Positions 9,799 through 19,238 of a stretch of 64,000 nt of DNA are shown here, in pieces; position 1 is the first letter of the stretch, and every line of letters starts with the position of its first letter. The notes under the pieces are model-generated. The model did no database searches. It worked only from the letters and a program-made list of their open reading frames with translations, and was not told the origin of the DNA. Position numbers and translations under genes: made by a program. This DNA is from Bacteroidota bacterium (GTDB taxonomy: Bacteria; Bacteroidota; Ignavibacteria; Ignavibacteriales; Melioribacteraceae), in assembly GCA_018829205.1 (NCBI GenBank), contig JAHJUE010000028.1, forward strand, positions 123,625 to 187,624. Direction: 5' to 3'.

Positions 9799-10425
9799 TT
9801 ATTTAGTAAAATCAATAATCAAAGAAGTATAATTAGGGGATCCGTCGGTATTTCTTTTATCATTTATAAATGATCTTCTAATAATTCCGTTTCCGTCGTT
9901 TTTATAATATGTGAAGAACTCATTATTTTCGTTCCAATATTCTATATAATTAGATTTGAACCCTGCATTTTCAAAATATTCACTTAAAGATCTGTAGTTA
10001 AAAAGATGTTTATGATCAAACGAACCCTCTCCCTTGCCGCCGGGTTTAACAAGATTTATATATTCTTTACTTTTGTGATAGCCGTCCGGAACAGCAATTC
10101 TAATATTTATTTTATTTGAGGAATATTTATAAAAATTTGAAGCCATTAAATTCAATTGTTCCGAACTTAGATGCTCAAGTACATGTTCGGCTAGAATTCT
10201 ATCAATTTTTCTTTTTGAAAACAATTTTTTAAAATCGGATTCCTTAGTTATATCAAGAAAATGAACATCGGTCGGGAACCATCCTTCAAATTTTGTTAAA
10301 CCCGCTCCAACAAGAATATTAATTTCATCGTTTGTTGTAGAATAAAATTTCCATTTAAAATAAAATACTGGGTATAATATTTTATAGAATATATTCTTTA
10401 ATTTATTTTTTATATTCCCAGACAA
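9799..10425 (-). CDS. Class I SAM-dependent methyltransferase-like protein
   Basis: This 208-residue protein resembles the small methyltransferases of O-antigen clusters. INILVGAGLTKFEGWFPTDVH replaces a canonical glycine motif I, and RILAEHVLEHLSSEQL is the EHVLEH signature of the group. KHLFNYRSLSEYFENAGFK matches the late motif. The start appears to be TTG at 10425, with GGGAAA about 5 bases upstream; no nearby ATG fits. It overlaps the previous gene's end by 16 bp, so the two are coupled. Target unknown, presumably a sugar or sugar precursor. Confidence 0.75.
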   Translation of the reverse strand: MSGNIKNKLKNIFYKILYPVFYFKWKFYSTTNDEINILVGAGLTKFEGWFPTDVHFLDITKESDFKKLFSKRKIDRILAEHVLEHLSSEQLNLMASNFYKYSSNKINIRIAVPDGYHKSKEYINLVKPGGKGEGSFDHKHLFNYRSLSEYFENAGFKSNYIEYWNENNEFFTYYKNDGNGIIRRSFINDKRNTDGSPNYTSLIIDFTK

Positions 10426-11045
10426 TTGTTTTCCCTATAAAAAACAGAGGTGCATGAATTTATTGGAGTTACTGGACCCATTCCCCAGAAGTCTATTTTT
10501 TTAAATCCTTCTTTAGATAAAAAATTAATGGTTTCCGAATACTCCTTTCTTTCGCTGTTGTCAAATATTATAACTCCATTTGAAGAGAGCGAATTTATGC
10601 TTTCATAAACACAGTTGTTTCTATCAACGCCGTCGATTATTATTATTTCGTATTTATTTCCGGCCACTCCGGCTTCTTTTGCGTAGGAATCATTCTCAAC
10701 TTCTTTGTAAACCAATTCAGCGTTTACTGGAAGATTTATTTTCACTTTTTCATACCAGGCTTTGTCATGCTCAACCGATTTAATAAATTTAATTTTATTT
10801 GAAATCCAAAAAGTTGAATTTCCCGAACCAAATTCAAAAGCGCTAAAATTCTTTGAAAGTCGCGGGCTGATAAATTTAATAAACGAATAAGTATACCACG
10901 GCAAAGGTTCATTGTTTAATCCGACAGATTTCTTTTTATAAAAGCTATTAAACCAGCCGTCCTCTTTAAGCTGACTATTTAAAAACAGCTGAACGGGTCC
11001 GCCTACCCTTAGTGCGTTTAATATTTTCCATACTATTTTTTTCAT
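10410..11045 (-). CDS. Small SAM-binding methyltransferase-like protein of a glycan cluster
   Basis: The 211-residue sequence has a Rossmann-type motif I (FSAFEFGSGNSTFWISN), an acidic residue after strand 2 (KSVEHDKAWYEKV) and a strand-4 acidic motif (YEIIIIDGVDRNNC), all features of class I methyltransferases. No transmembrane segment is evident. It sits between the flippase gene and another methyltransferase gene with 6-bp and overlapping junctions. The family-level call rests on these motifs only; whether it methylates a sugar or a protein is unknown. Confidence 0.65.
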   Translation of the reverse strand: MKKIVWKILNALRVGGPVQLFLNSQLKEDGWFNSFYKKKSVGLNNEPLPWYTYSFIKFISPRLSKNFSAFEFGSGNSTFWISNKIKFIKSVEHDKAWYEKVKINLPVNAELVYKEVENDSYAKEAGVAGNKYEIIIIDGVDRNNCVYESINSLSSNGVIIFDNSERKEYSETINFLSKEGFKKIDFWGMGPVTPINSCTSVFYRENNCLGI

Positions 11046-11051
11046 TAATTA

Positions 11052-12515
11052 TTAAAACCTATTTTTAATTTTCTCGTACATTGTTTTCGCCTGATTAAGC
11101 TCATCTTTTTTAAAGAATCCGGCAATAATTAATACAACTGGATATAACAGCAGTAATATTAGTTTTATAATTATGTTAAAAATAAAACCGCTGACAATAA
11201 ATAATTCGGAAACAAAATATAACAATACTGCGGCGAAAATTATTTTTATAATTCGCAAATACTCAAAAGGAATTTTATAATATTTATTAGATCTTAACGT
11301 AGTTATGATTGTTAATAATAAAAAAGCGATTAATGTGTTTAATGCCGCGCCCATCATTCCCAAGTAAGGAACGAGCCAAAAATTCAGTCCAATGTTGATT
11401 GCCGAGCAAACTACGGAGATTATTGCTACATTTTTTGTGTTTCCTGTTAAATACAAACCCAGAGCTGTAACAAGACTCATCCCGAATATGCAGTAAGATA
11501 ATGTTAATAACGGTACTACCTCCGCCGCCGGATAATAAGACGGATCAAGCGAGAAGAGTCGCACAATCTCTTCGGCGAATATTGAAAGTCCCAGCCCAGC
11601 CCAAAACATTACAAATGAAAAAAAGGTAAGAATCTTAGAGTAAAAAAGTTTATCTCCTTCCTGCTTGTAAAATTTATAGGCGATTGGCAGCAGCGTTAGA
11701 CTGAAAGGCACAATAAAAAACATATTCAGAATTCCGGCAACTTTATATGCTAATTCATAAAGTCCCAAAGTGGAATAAGCAGTAAGCAGTTTCAATATGT
11801 AACGGTCGCTCCAATTGAGAAGATTCATAGCCAGACTGCTGAATATAAGAGGTATTCCGAATATAAGAGATTCTTTTAACACGGCAGTATCAAATTTAAA
11901 CTGAAGCTGTGAGAACAGATAAGGAACTACTATTAATAAGGCTATAACTTCACCGGCAAGATTGGCGAAGAGAACTCCTTTAACTCCCATGCCTTCGAAA
12001 GCCACCAGATAAACTCCCGTTATTAAAACGATTAAAAGCTTTGCGATTCCTGAGACCGTAAAAAGTATAGATTTTTCATCGGCCCTTAATTTATTTGAGA
12101 GCAGGTAGTTAATATTTGTAAAGGCGATTATAAATAATGAAATATTTAAATATTCTCTGAAAGCGTAACTGTCTTCAAATATTGAAGCGAATGAATCAAT
12201 AAATGAAACGCCGGCAATTAGAAACAGTATGGAAATTGCCGTAATAAACGTTAGCAAGGTAAAGAAGACTGATTTCTTCTTCTGTTCATAATCTTCAATA
12301 TTACTGTAGCGGATTATTGATTGACCCTGACCGAGAAGCAGAATTTGCGAAAGAATTGTAATGGTTACAATTAATATTCCCTGTTGACCGAATTCTGATG
12401 TTGATAAATATTTTGTTAAAACGGGAATTAAAATTATTCCGGAGGCTTTTTGAGCGATACTGCTTATACCGTATACAAGTGAATGTTTTATAAAATATTT
12501 AATATTAGCCTGCAT
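11052..12515 (-). CDS. Polysaccharide flippase, Wzx/MATE-like
   Basis: This 487-residue integral membrane protein has about 14 hydrophobic helices and the N-terminal signature of the oligosaccharide flippase family (YGISSIAQKASGIILIPVLTKYLSTSEFG). Such proteins move undecaprenol-linked glycan units across the inner membrane. The surrounding glycosyltransferases suggest the cargo is the glycan built by this cluster. ATG at 12515 overlaps the stop of the upstream YfhO gene by one base. No Wzy-type polymerase is recognisable in the window. Confidence 0.87.
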   Translation of the reverse strand: MQANIKYFIKHSLVYGISSIAQKASGIILIPVLTKYLSTSEFGQQGILIVTITILSQILLLGQGQSIIRYSNIEDYEQKKKSVFFTLLTFITAISILFLIAGVSFIDSFASIFEDSYAFREYLNISLFIIAFTNINYLLSNKLRADEKSILFTVSGIAKLLIVLITGVYLVAFEGMGVKGVLFANLAGEVIALLIVVPYLFSQLQFKFDTAVLKESLIFGIPLIFSSLAMNLLNWSDRYILKLLTAYSTLGLYELAYKVAGILNMFFIVPFSLTLLPIAYKFYKQEGDKLFYSKILTFFSFVMFWAGLGLSIFAEEIVRLFSLDPSYYPAAEVVPLLTLSYCIFGMSLVTALGLYLTGNTKNVAIISVVCSAINIGLNFWLVPYLGMMGAALNTLIAFLLLTIITTLRSNKYYKIPFEYLRIIKIIFAAVLLYFVSELFIVSGFIFNIIIKLILLLLYPVVLIIAGFFKKDELNQAKTMYEKIKNRF

Positions 12516-15073
12516 TATGAATTTGCCGGCATTTTTACTGTAGTTTTAATCGTATTTTTATTCTCTTTCAGCAATCCGAAAATTAGCAGTAATAATGTAA
12601 GCACACTTAAAACTAATACAATATATTTTGTTACCGTAAAACTAACCGGAGCGTAAACAAACTCCACTTTATGTTTTCCCTTAGGTACAATTATTCCTCT
12701 GAAGCCGTGATTGATTTTATAAATCTCTGTTTCGGTTCCGTCAATATACGCATGCCATCCGTTTGGGTAATATGTATCTCCGAGGAACAATAAATTATTT
12801 CCGGAAGCTAAAACCTCAAGTTCAATTTTTTCATCTTGGTAACTTTGAATATTTACAAACGATGTTGAATCAGGCTTGTCGGCATTTAAGCTTTCAAGCG
12901 TATACATAACTTTTTGGGGATCGTAATTATAATCTTCAATACTTTTTATTATTTGCATTTCAGAACTTACGGTTGATATACTGTCTACAAAATAAGCGCG
13001 GGGAAGCGCGTCGTTGTTTCTATAAACATATGATTTATTTTTTGCGTTTATTAATGTTAAATTTCTAATTCCCAATTCTTGATCGGATATTAAATATTTT
13101 ACATTAAGCATACGCCATAAATTTACATTAATTGGTCCCAGCACATCCATAAAATCCTGATAAGATCTCGGCTTTACCGCCGAATAGCCGTAAAAATCAT
13201 GTTGAAGAAAGTAAGCGTTAAAATTTGAATTTCGATTAATAGAACCTAGCGATCCGTCCCGTTTAACGTTAAAAATCCTGTACGGTTCTTTATCATTTTG
13301 ATTTTTAATAACACTTATATAATCAGGTTGATTAAATAAACTATCAGAATTCTGGGCGTCATTATATTTGGCACCGCGACCGTCAATTCTCATTAAATCA
13401 AAAAGCACAATAAGTACAAGAGCCGCGATCATTAAATGAGAAGAAATTTTCGAATTCCAATAAGCATAAATCAACCAGAATGAAAAGGAAAGAATTCCGA
13501 ATGCGATTAGAAAATCGGTAGTGAACATTTGGGTTATATAATCAGATAGAGCCTCAAATTGCTGCGCAAGCTGCGGGTTTCCGCTTTGAAGCAATTTTAC
13601 GTGGTCGCTTATTCTTCCGGCAAACCAGTTTGATATTGCGCCGTTAAACAGTATTGAAATAATAAAAACGCCTGTAAAAACATATGCGCTATACTTTATT
13701 AGGTTTGCAGCCTGTGTACTTTTGCTTTTTTTCAACAGTATAATTTTATGAAGACCCATTGCGGCAAGTACAGGAAAACTTAACTGGACTAAAACCAATA
13801 TCATTGAGGGAACGCGGAATTTATCGAAGAAAGGGAAGTAATAAAACATTATATCGTAAACCAATGGAAATGTCCGGCCGAAAGATATTAATAGGGATAT
13901 AACAATTAACACAGTTAAGTATCTTATAAAATGATTATCCCAGTTCAAATAAATTGAGAATATTCCCCAAAAGAAAATTAAAACACCCATGTACATTGCT
14001 ACATCCGTAAAGGGCATTTGACCGAAATATGTGTTTACATCAACCTCCCGGCCCTGCGTAAGAGGTCCGGAATACTTTGAATTCCCGAATCCGTAATAAG
14101 AAGGAACAATAAACGTTAAAATTTCACCTGGAGAAAACGACCAGTTTGTTGCGTAATCATAAAACTCTGATCCCTGCTTGTTCGGATCACTTCCTTTGTC
14201 TTTGTCGGTTATGCTTTGCGTGCCTCTTGTTGAATAAGGATTATACTGATAAACCTGTGTTAAATTATCCGACATTATTAATAGAGCTATTATAAACGCA
14301 CCGACAAATGTAACGCCTGATTTTATATATTTTACCAATCGCTCATTATTTTTATTTACGATCGATTCAATAATAAAATAAATGTAATAAATCATAATTG
14401 AGAAAAGAGTATAAAATATAATTTGAACATGCCAGCCTAGAATAGAAAGCTGAAGCACAATAATTAATACAGCAAAATCCCGGAGTTTGATTTTCTCTTC
14501 AAATTTTAAAAGAATTAAAAATATTAATGGATAGAAAGCAAGCGCCGTCAGTTTTGTAACATGCCCGATAAATAAAAATAAAATTAAACCTGTTGAAAAC
14601 GCTGTGGCCAAACTTCCGAATAATGAAAGCAGCATGTTTTTTGTTAAATGTTTTAACAGAAGAAAACTCGAAAAACCGAGCATTATTAAATAGAAAGTCC
14701 ACATTGCATATTCAACCTCAAATAAAGCGGAGAAAACAGTTCTTAAAGATGTGATTCCAACATATATCATATTGAACCATTTGTAATCAACAGCAATTAC
14801 ATAAGCAGGCATGCCGCAGAAAATATAGGGGTTCCATAATGTATAACCGTCTCTGTCTTTATCTAAATATGTTGTTGAACTTTGGGCGGTGATAATATCG
14901 CCAGACTCAAAAGTTTTACCGCCGAAATACATCGGTGAAAAATAGAATAAAAATATTAATAGAATTACGGCGAATGCGGCGGCTGTCTGATATTTTTCGG
15001 GAATAAATTTATTAATATCAAAAGAGGTATTTTCTTTTACATTTTTAATTTTCTGTTCTTTATTTTTTGCCAT
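12515..15073 (-). CDS. YfhO family membrane protein
   Basis: This 852-residue protein has a short lysine-rich cytoplasmic N-terminus, a dozen or so transmembrane helices up to about residue 560, and a large periplasmic part followed by a last pair of hydrophobic segments near the C-terminus. The extracytoplasmic region contains YPNGWHAYIDGTETEIYK, a typical YfhO motif. YfhO proteins are GT-C-like, and some take part in glycosylation of teichoic or other surface polymers. Here it sits within a glycan block, coupled to the flippase by a one-base overlap. A lipid-linked sugar transferase role is an inference. Confidence 0.85.
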   Translation of the reverse strand: MAKNKEQKIKNVKENTSFDINKFIPEKYQTAAAFAVILLIFLFYFSPMYFGGKTFESGDIITAQSSTTYLDKDRDGYTLWNPYIFCGMPAYVIAVDYKWFNMIYVGITSLRTVFSALFEVEYAMWTFYLIMLGFSSFLLLKHLTKNMLLSLFGSLATAFSTGLILFLFIGHVTKLTALAFYPLIFLILLKFEEKIKLRDFAVLIIVLQLSILGWHVQIIFYTLFSIMIYYIYFIIESIVNKNNERLVKYIKSGVTFVGAFIIALLIMSDNLTQVYQYNPYSTRGTQSITDKDKGSDPNKQGSEFYDYATNWSFSPGEILTFIVPSYYGFGNSKYSGPLTQGREVDVNTYFGQMPFTDVAMYMGVLIFFWGIFSIYLNWDNHFIRYLTVLIVISLLISFGRTFPLVYDIMFYYFPFFDKFRVPSMILVLVQLSFPVLAAMGLHKIILLKKSKSTQAANLIKYSAYVFTGVFIISILFNGAISNWFAGRISDHVKLLQSGNPQLAQQFEALSDYITQMFTTDFLIAFGILSFSFWLIYAYWNSKISSHLMIAALVLIVLFDLMRIDGRGAKYNDAQNSDSLFNQPDYISVIKNQNDKEPYRIFNVKRDGSLGSINRNSNFNAYFLQHDFYGYSAVKPRSYQDFMDVLGPINVNLWRMLNVKYLISDQELGIRNLTLINAKNKSYVYRNNDALPRAYFVDSISTVSSEMQIIKSIEDYNYDPQKVMYTLESLNADKPDSTSFVNIQSYQDEKIELEVLASGNNLLFLGDTYYPNGWHAYIDGTETEIYKINHGFRGIIVPKGKHKVEFVYAPVSFTVTKYIVLVLSVLTLLLLIFGLLKENKNTIKTTVKMPANS

Positions 15074-15091
15074 TTTAAACCTTTGATGTTT

Positions 15092-16213
15092 TCATCGTTT
15101 AACAAAACTTAATAATTCATCAACAAAATTTGTCCATGAAATCTTATTAATTTTTTCCGAAATGTTAATGGAAAACTCTGCTTCCTTATTTTCGGTAAAA
15201 TATTTTATTACGGCTTCAGCTAATTCATCGGGATTTTCCTTTTCTACAAGGAAGCCGGTAATATTATTTTCAATAACTTCCGGCAAAGCCCCTACGTTTG
15301 TTGCTATTACGGGTTTTAAAAAATTATTAGCTACCTGCACAATTCCGCTCTGCGTCGCATCCCTATAAGGAAGCACAACCGCATCCGAAGCGGAAAAATA
15401 ATATTTTACTTCTTCGGTGGGGATAAAATCTTTAAATAGTTTTATGTTTTTGCTTAATCCAAGTTCGTTAATTAACGAAATATATTTTTCCTCATTTTCA
15501 TAAAACTCGCCGGCAATAATTAATTCAACATTAATTTTTTCTTTAAGAAGAAACATTGCTTTTAATAATATATCGAGCCCTTTGTATTTTCTTATAAACC
15601 CGAAAAATAGAATAACATTTTTACTCTTAATTTTTAAATATTCTCTCGCCTGAAATTTGTCTACGGAATTTCCGAAATGCGAGTATACGGGATGATATAA
15701 AGTAATAAATTCAGCTCCCGGTTTTATTTTATTCAGATCAGTTTCAACCTTTGAGGAAAGCAGTACAAACTTACTAGAAGCGTTAAAAAAGTATTTGGTA
15801 AATGCGATGTCTCCCATTCGTTTTTCATGCGGAACAATATTGTGGCAGACTGTAATAATTTTTGTAAATCTGTTTGTATTTACAATTCGCGAAATTGTTC
15901 CGAGGCATGGTCCGAAAAAAGGCAGCCAGAATGGGATTATCAAATAATCCGGTTTTTCATTTCTAATTTTATAACCAATCTTTATCCAATTTACCGGATT
16001 AATTGAATCGACAATTTCAAATGATGATACATTATTAATATTGTTGTTTGTTTCATACTGGGTTTTCCCGGGGAATAGAATATCGGGATATAATCTTTTG
16101 AAATTATATATATCAACTTCGTGATTTTTTTTTAATTCGGAATAAAGCAGATCAGTAAAATTTGCTATTCCTCCTCTAAAAGGGTATGAAGGTGAAAGAA
16201 TTATTATTTTCAT
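15092..16213 (-). CDS. Glycosyltransferase family 4 protein
   Basis: This 373-residue GT-B glycosyltransferase starts MKIIILSPSYPFRGGIANFT, whose GG-containing loop binds acceptor or phosphate. The C-terminal donor motif (VVLPYRDATQSGIVQVANNF) is followed by GALPEVIENNITGFLV. It lies 18 bp upstream of the YfhO gene and 91 bp downstream of the polyprenyl glycosyltransferase gene. Sugar specificity cannot be inferred. Confidence 0.87.
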   Translation of the reverse strand: MKIIILSPSYPFRGGIANFTDLLYSELKKNHEVDIYNFKRLYPDILFPGKTQYETNNNINNVSSFEIVDSINPVNWIKIGYKIRNEKPDYLIIPFWLPFFGPCLGTISRIVNTNRFTKIITVCHNIVPHEKRMGDIAFTKYFFNASSKFVLLSSKVETDLNKIKPGAEFITLYHPVYSHFGNSVDKFQAREYLKIKSKNVILFFGFIRKYKGLDILLKAMFLLKEKINVELIIAGEFYENEEKYISLINELGLSKNIKLFKDFIPTEEVKYYFSASDAVVLPYRDATQSGIVQVANNFLKPVIATNVGALPEVIENNITGFLVEKENPDELAEAVIKYFTENKEAEFSINISEKINKISWTNFVDELLSFVKR

Positions 16214-16304
16214 CTGTTCTGAAATTTTAAAATGATATTAAATGAAATTCTTCCAGCTTTATTGATTCTTAATTAATTCCCGGATTTGTTGGGGGAGAAA
16301 ATCA

Positions 16305-17378
16305 TTAATTCTTTTCTTTAATTATATACTCGCGGTCGTCAAGTGAATTATGAACCATAATTTCACCCAGTAGTCCTACAGAAAAGAATTGAATACCAAC
16401 AATTATTAAAAGTATTCCCAAAAATAAAAGCGGTCTGTTGCTGATCCATCTATCAAGGACTAACTTTTCATATGTTAAATATCCGTTTACAAGTAATCCC
16501 GCTAAAAAGGACAAGAAACCCAGAAACCCGAATAAATGCATCGGTCTTCTTATATAACGTGTTGTAAATACAACGGTTATTAAATCTACAAATCCTTTAA
16601 AGAACCTTGAGATTCCGAACTTAGTTTTTCCGTATCTGCGGGCCTGGTGTTTAACAATAATTTCAGTTACTCGGTAACCGTTCCAGCTTGCAAGAACCGG
16701 AATATAGCGGTGAAGTTCGCCGTATACATTAATGTTCTTTACTACTTCGCTTCTATATGCTTTTAATCCGCAGTTAAAATCATTAATATTAATACCGCTG
16801 AACAACCCGGTTATATAATTAAAAAACTTTGAGCTGTATTTCTTAATGAAGGGATCGTATCTTTTTTTCTTCCATCCTGAAACAAGATCGTAATCTTCCT
16901 GCAGTTTCTTTAATAAATTTGGTATTTCGGCCGGATCGTCCTGCAAATCGGCATCCATTGTAATTATAGCATCGCCTGTTGAATTTTTAAAACCCAATTG
17001 AAGCGCGGCTGATTTACCGTAATTTTTTCTGAAGCTTATATATTTTACCTTTCCGTCTTCCTTGTTTAATTCTTTTATAACCTTTAATGATTTATCGGTG
17101 CTTCCGTCATCAACAAATATTATTTCATAATCGCATGATATAGATTTGACTGCTTTTTTAATTTCAAAAAACAAAGGCCTCAATGATTCTTCTTCGTTTA
17201 ATAAAGGGACTACTATAGATACTTTCTTAAACTCAAGTTTCTGTTCGCTGGTTTTAGCGCTATAATCCTTGTTCGGATTTTTGTTATACTTTTTTCTGTA
17301 ATAATATTTTCTTCTTCCGCTGTAATTCTTTTTTGATTCAGCCGGCGCCGGGGTCTCACTTTTATTTTGATTTTCCAA
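16305..17378 (-). CDS. Polyprenyl-phosphate glycosyltransferase (family 2, two C-terminal helices)
   Basis: This is a DPM1/ArnC/GtrB-like enzyme that transfers a sugar from a nucleotide donor to polyprenyl phosphate. The catalytic domain starts KVSIVVPLLNEEESLRP, with the metal-binding MDADLQDDPAEIP and later KFGISRFFKGFVDL. Two helices at about residues 285-345 anchor it in the inner membrane. The first 50 residues are unusual: a basic, Tyr- and Lys-rich tail (SGRRKYYYRKKYNKNPNKD). The start is TTG at 17378, with no clear ribosome-binding site and no in-frame ATG before the core, so the start is uncertain. As first gene of the minus-strand block it may prime the pathway. Confidence 0.87.
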   Translation of the reverse strand: MENQNKSETPAPAESKKNYSGRRKYYYRKKYNKNPNKDYSAKTSEQKLEFKKVSIVVPLLNEEESLRPLFFEIKKAVKSISCDYEIIFVDDGSTDKSLKVIKELNKEDGKVKYISFRKNYGKSAALQLGFKNSTGDAIITMDADLQDDPAEIPNLLKKLQEDYDLVSGWKKKRYDPFIKKYSSKFFNYITGLFSGININDFNCGLKAYRSEVVKNINVYGELHRYIPVLASWNGYRVTEIIVKHQARRYGKTKFGISRFFKGFVDLITVVFTTRYIRRPMHLFGFLGFLSFLAGLLVNGYLTYEKLVLDRWISNRPLLFLGILLIIVGIQFFSVGLLGEIMVHNSLDDREYIIKEKN

Positions 17379-17582
17379 CTTTTTAATCCGAATTCGTTAT
17401 TCTTTGCTTAAAATTAGAGATTAAAGTTAAGGTAAAGGGGAACGAAAAGCAATCAGCTTGATTTATTGATAACCTCTTTCACATGCTTATCTTATAACTT
17501 GATCTTTTCACTTAATTTGAATTCAAAAATTTATTGACAATAACAGCGAGTATCTTTAGGTTTCGTTAGCAAGGAGATAAAT

Positions 17583-17918
17583 GTGGGCGCAATAATATTC
17601 TGGACAATTATCCGCATTGTAATTTTAATTCCGTCGCTCTGGCTTTTATTCGACTGGATGGAATACCGTTACTGGTGGATGATAGGAATAATGTCGATTT
17701 ACGGCATTGTTCTGCATCCTGCATATATTCAATACAGGATGTTTTTAGATGAGAATAAAGAAGTTCTGAACAATACGCTTTGCGCTACTTGTGAACATTT
17801 TGATGAAACCGCGGTTATTTGTTTAAAGTATGACAAACATCCTACCGTTGATTATCTGCCCTGCGACGGGGTGGAATGGGAACCTAAAAACAACTCTCGG
17901 AATAATGAAGAATACTAA
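17583..17918 (+). CDS. Small membrane protein with cysteine-containing C-terminus, unknown function
   Basis: A 111-residue protein with two hydrophobic helices (residues about 4-20 and 30-50) and a cytoplasmic tail with four Cys (LCATCEHFDETAVICLKYD and YLPCDG), possibly a zinc site. The start is GTG at 17583, because the ATG two bases upstream reads into a stop after four codons; AAGGAG at 17571-17576 gives 6-base spacing to GTG. The next gene starts inside its last codons. I do not recognise the family. Confidence 0.7.
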   Translation: MGAIIFWTIIRIVILIPSLWLLFDWMEYRYWWMIGIMSIYGIVLHPAYIQYRMFLDENKEVLNNTLCATCEHFDETAVICLKYDKHPTVDYLPCDGVEWEPKNNSRNNEEY

Positions 17919-18153
17919 AACAGCAGAACTAAAAGTAAACAAAGGTGAAGTGATTTATTGTTCCGATTGCGGAATGGAATTGGACAATTTTGCGCTTTAT
18001 GAGATGGTCAACGATTATAATTTGCTTATTAAAAAATTTGCAAGCTGCAAAAAGGACGGCAAATTCAGCGGCGACCTTTGTTCAAAAATATTTAAAACAA
18101 TTAAAGGCACGGCGGATTCTATTCCGAAAGAAAAGGATAACGAGTTTTTTTGA
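17905..18153 (+). CDS. Small cysteine-containing protein, unknown function
   Basis: I take ATG at 17905, giving 82 residues (start MKNTKTAELKV). Longer in-frame versions would overlap the upstream gene more and look random before this point. The sequence has a CSDCG knuckle (VIYCSDCGMELD) and two later Cys (ASCKKDG and LCSKIF), which could form a zinc ribbon. It overlaps the upstream membrane-protein gene by 14 bp, so the two are probably coupled. Its 3' end overlaps the convergent BtuF-like gene by 35 bp. No function can be assigned. Confidence 0.6.
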   Translation: MKNTKTAELKVNKGEVIYCSDCGMELDNFALYEMVNDYNLLIKKFASCKKDGKFSGDLCSKIFKTIKGTADSIPKEKDNEFF

Positions 18154-19030
18154 AAAAATCCTGTAATGCGGGAACAAAACGCGGACCCGGCCTTAAATAC
18201 ATATCGGCATCTACGGATATTATATTATTGTTTTTTACCGCATTAATATTCTTCCATTCGGGATATGAATTGGCAATCTGCTCAATTGCCATCGCTCCGC
18301 TGTTGGCGAAGACAATATAGTCGGGGTTTCTCTTTAAAACTTCCTCGCGGCTGAATACGGGGTAATTCATTTCCAGATCGTCCGTTATATTTTTAAATCC
18401 GCAGAAACTTATATATTCATTAATAAATGTATGCTTGCCGGCAAGCATTAAAGGATTTATTGAAATCAAAAACATAACAGTCTTTGATTTTAGGGAATCG
18501 GATTTTGAGACGATATCATTTACAATATTTTGCCATTCATTAACCTGCGCTTCAGATTCTTTTTCCCTGCCAGTAATTTTTCCCAAATCTAAATAGGTTT
18601 TCTTTATTCCTTCGTAATTTCTTGGATTAGATACGAATGTTTTGAATCCGAGCTCTATCAGTTTTTCATACGCGGATTTATTATTCCCCTCAACGCTGAT
18701 TAAAATCAGATCGGGTTTTAAAGAAATTATTTTTTCGAAATCTATTGTTAGCATATCCCCCACCTTTGATTTATTTTGGGCGTCTTCGGGATAATTGCAG
18801 TAAAGTGTATTGCCTATCAAGTATTCGTCATATTTAATTTTATAAATCATTTCGGTGAGACTTGGAGCAAGGCAAATAATTTTACTCGGATGTTTCTCAA
18901 AATTTACGGTAACATTTAAATCATCTTTTAAAGAAAACATTATAGATGATTTTTCCCGCTCGTTTTCGCGGCAGCCTGTAATTATGATTAATATAAATAA
19001 GCAGGTTATAAAAAATTTATTTGTTTTCAT
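18119..19030 (-). CDS. BtuF-like periplasmic substrate-binding lipoprotein
   Basis: From ATG 19030 the protein has 303 residues (a TTG at 19051 adds seven and is less likely). The N-terminus is a lipoprotein signal ending in LIIITGC. The mature part is a class III (BtuF/FepB/HemT-like) binding protein: RIICLAPSLTEMIYKI-type start, YLIGNTLYCNYPE, and the linker-helix segment KPDLILISVEGN. Such proteins deliver cobalamin, haem or iron chelates to a BtuCD-type ABC transporter. GNTLYCNYPEDAQNK resembles the cobalamin group, but no permease gene or cobalamin riboswitch is nearby, so the ligand stays open. Confidence 0.82.
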   Translation of the reverse strand: MKTNKFFITCLFILIIITGCRENEREKSSIMFSLKDDLNVTVNFEKHPSKIICLAPSLTEMIYKIKYDEYLIGNTLYCNYPEDAQNKSKVGDMLTIDFEKIISLKPDLILISVEGNNKSAYEKLIELGFKTFVSNPRNYEGIKKTYLDLGKITGREKESEAQVNEWQNIVNDIVSKSDSLKSKTVMFLISINPLMLAGKHTFINEYISFCGFKNITDDLEMNYPVFSREEVLKRNPDYIVFANSGAMAIEQIANSYPEWKNINAVKNNNIISVDADMYLRPGPRFVPALQDFFKKTRYPFLSE

Positions 19031-19127
19031 TCGCAGAAAAATTGTAATCAATAAAAGGATTTAGAATTAACGTGAATATAACATTATTTGCTCCTGCAAT
19101 TCAAATTAAATTAAAAGAACGCTATAA

Positions 19128-19166
19128 AATGTATGTTTATGCACATTTCATTTAAATATATTCGAT
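19128..19166 (+). promoter_or_regulatory. Candidate tandem ARG boxes upstream of argC
   Basis: Two 18-bp imperfect palindromes lie 21 bp apart (3-bp gap), the geometry of ArgR operators. The cores are TGTATGTTTATGCA at 19130-19143 and TTTAAATATATTCG at 19151-19164. They match the known core TGAATWWWWATTCA at about 11 and 10 of 14 positions. ArgR is encoded in the operon downstream. AT-rich sequence makes chance matches likely, so this is tentative. Confidence 0.35.
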
Positions 19167-19202
19167 TTACTCAAATAAACTGAAATTATATGCAAAAACT
19201 GC

Positions 19203-19231
19203 TTGACAAAAATCCCTCATACAATTATGTT
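19203..19231 (+). promoter_or_regulatory. Candidate promoter of the arginine operon
   Basis: TTGACA at 19203-19208 and TATGTT at 19226-19231 are separated by exactly 17 bp, a good vegetative-type promoter. A transcript starting 7-8 bases further on would begin at or next to the ATG of the small ORF at 19239, so that ORF might be translated leaderless. Confidence 0.5.
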
Positions 19232-19238
19232 TTGAACC

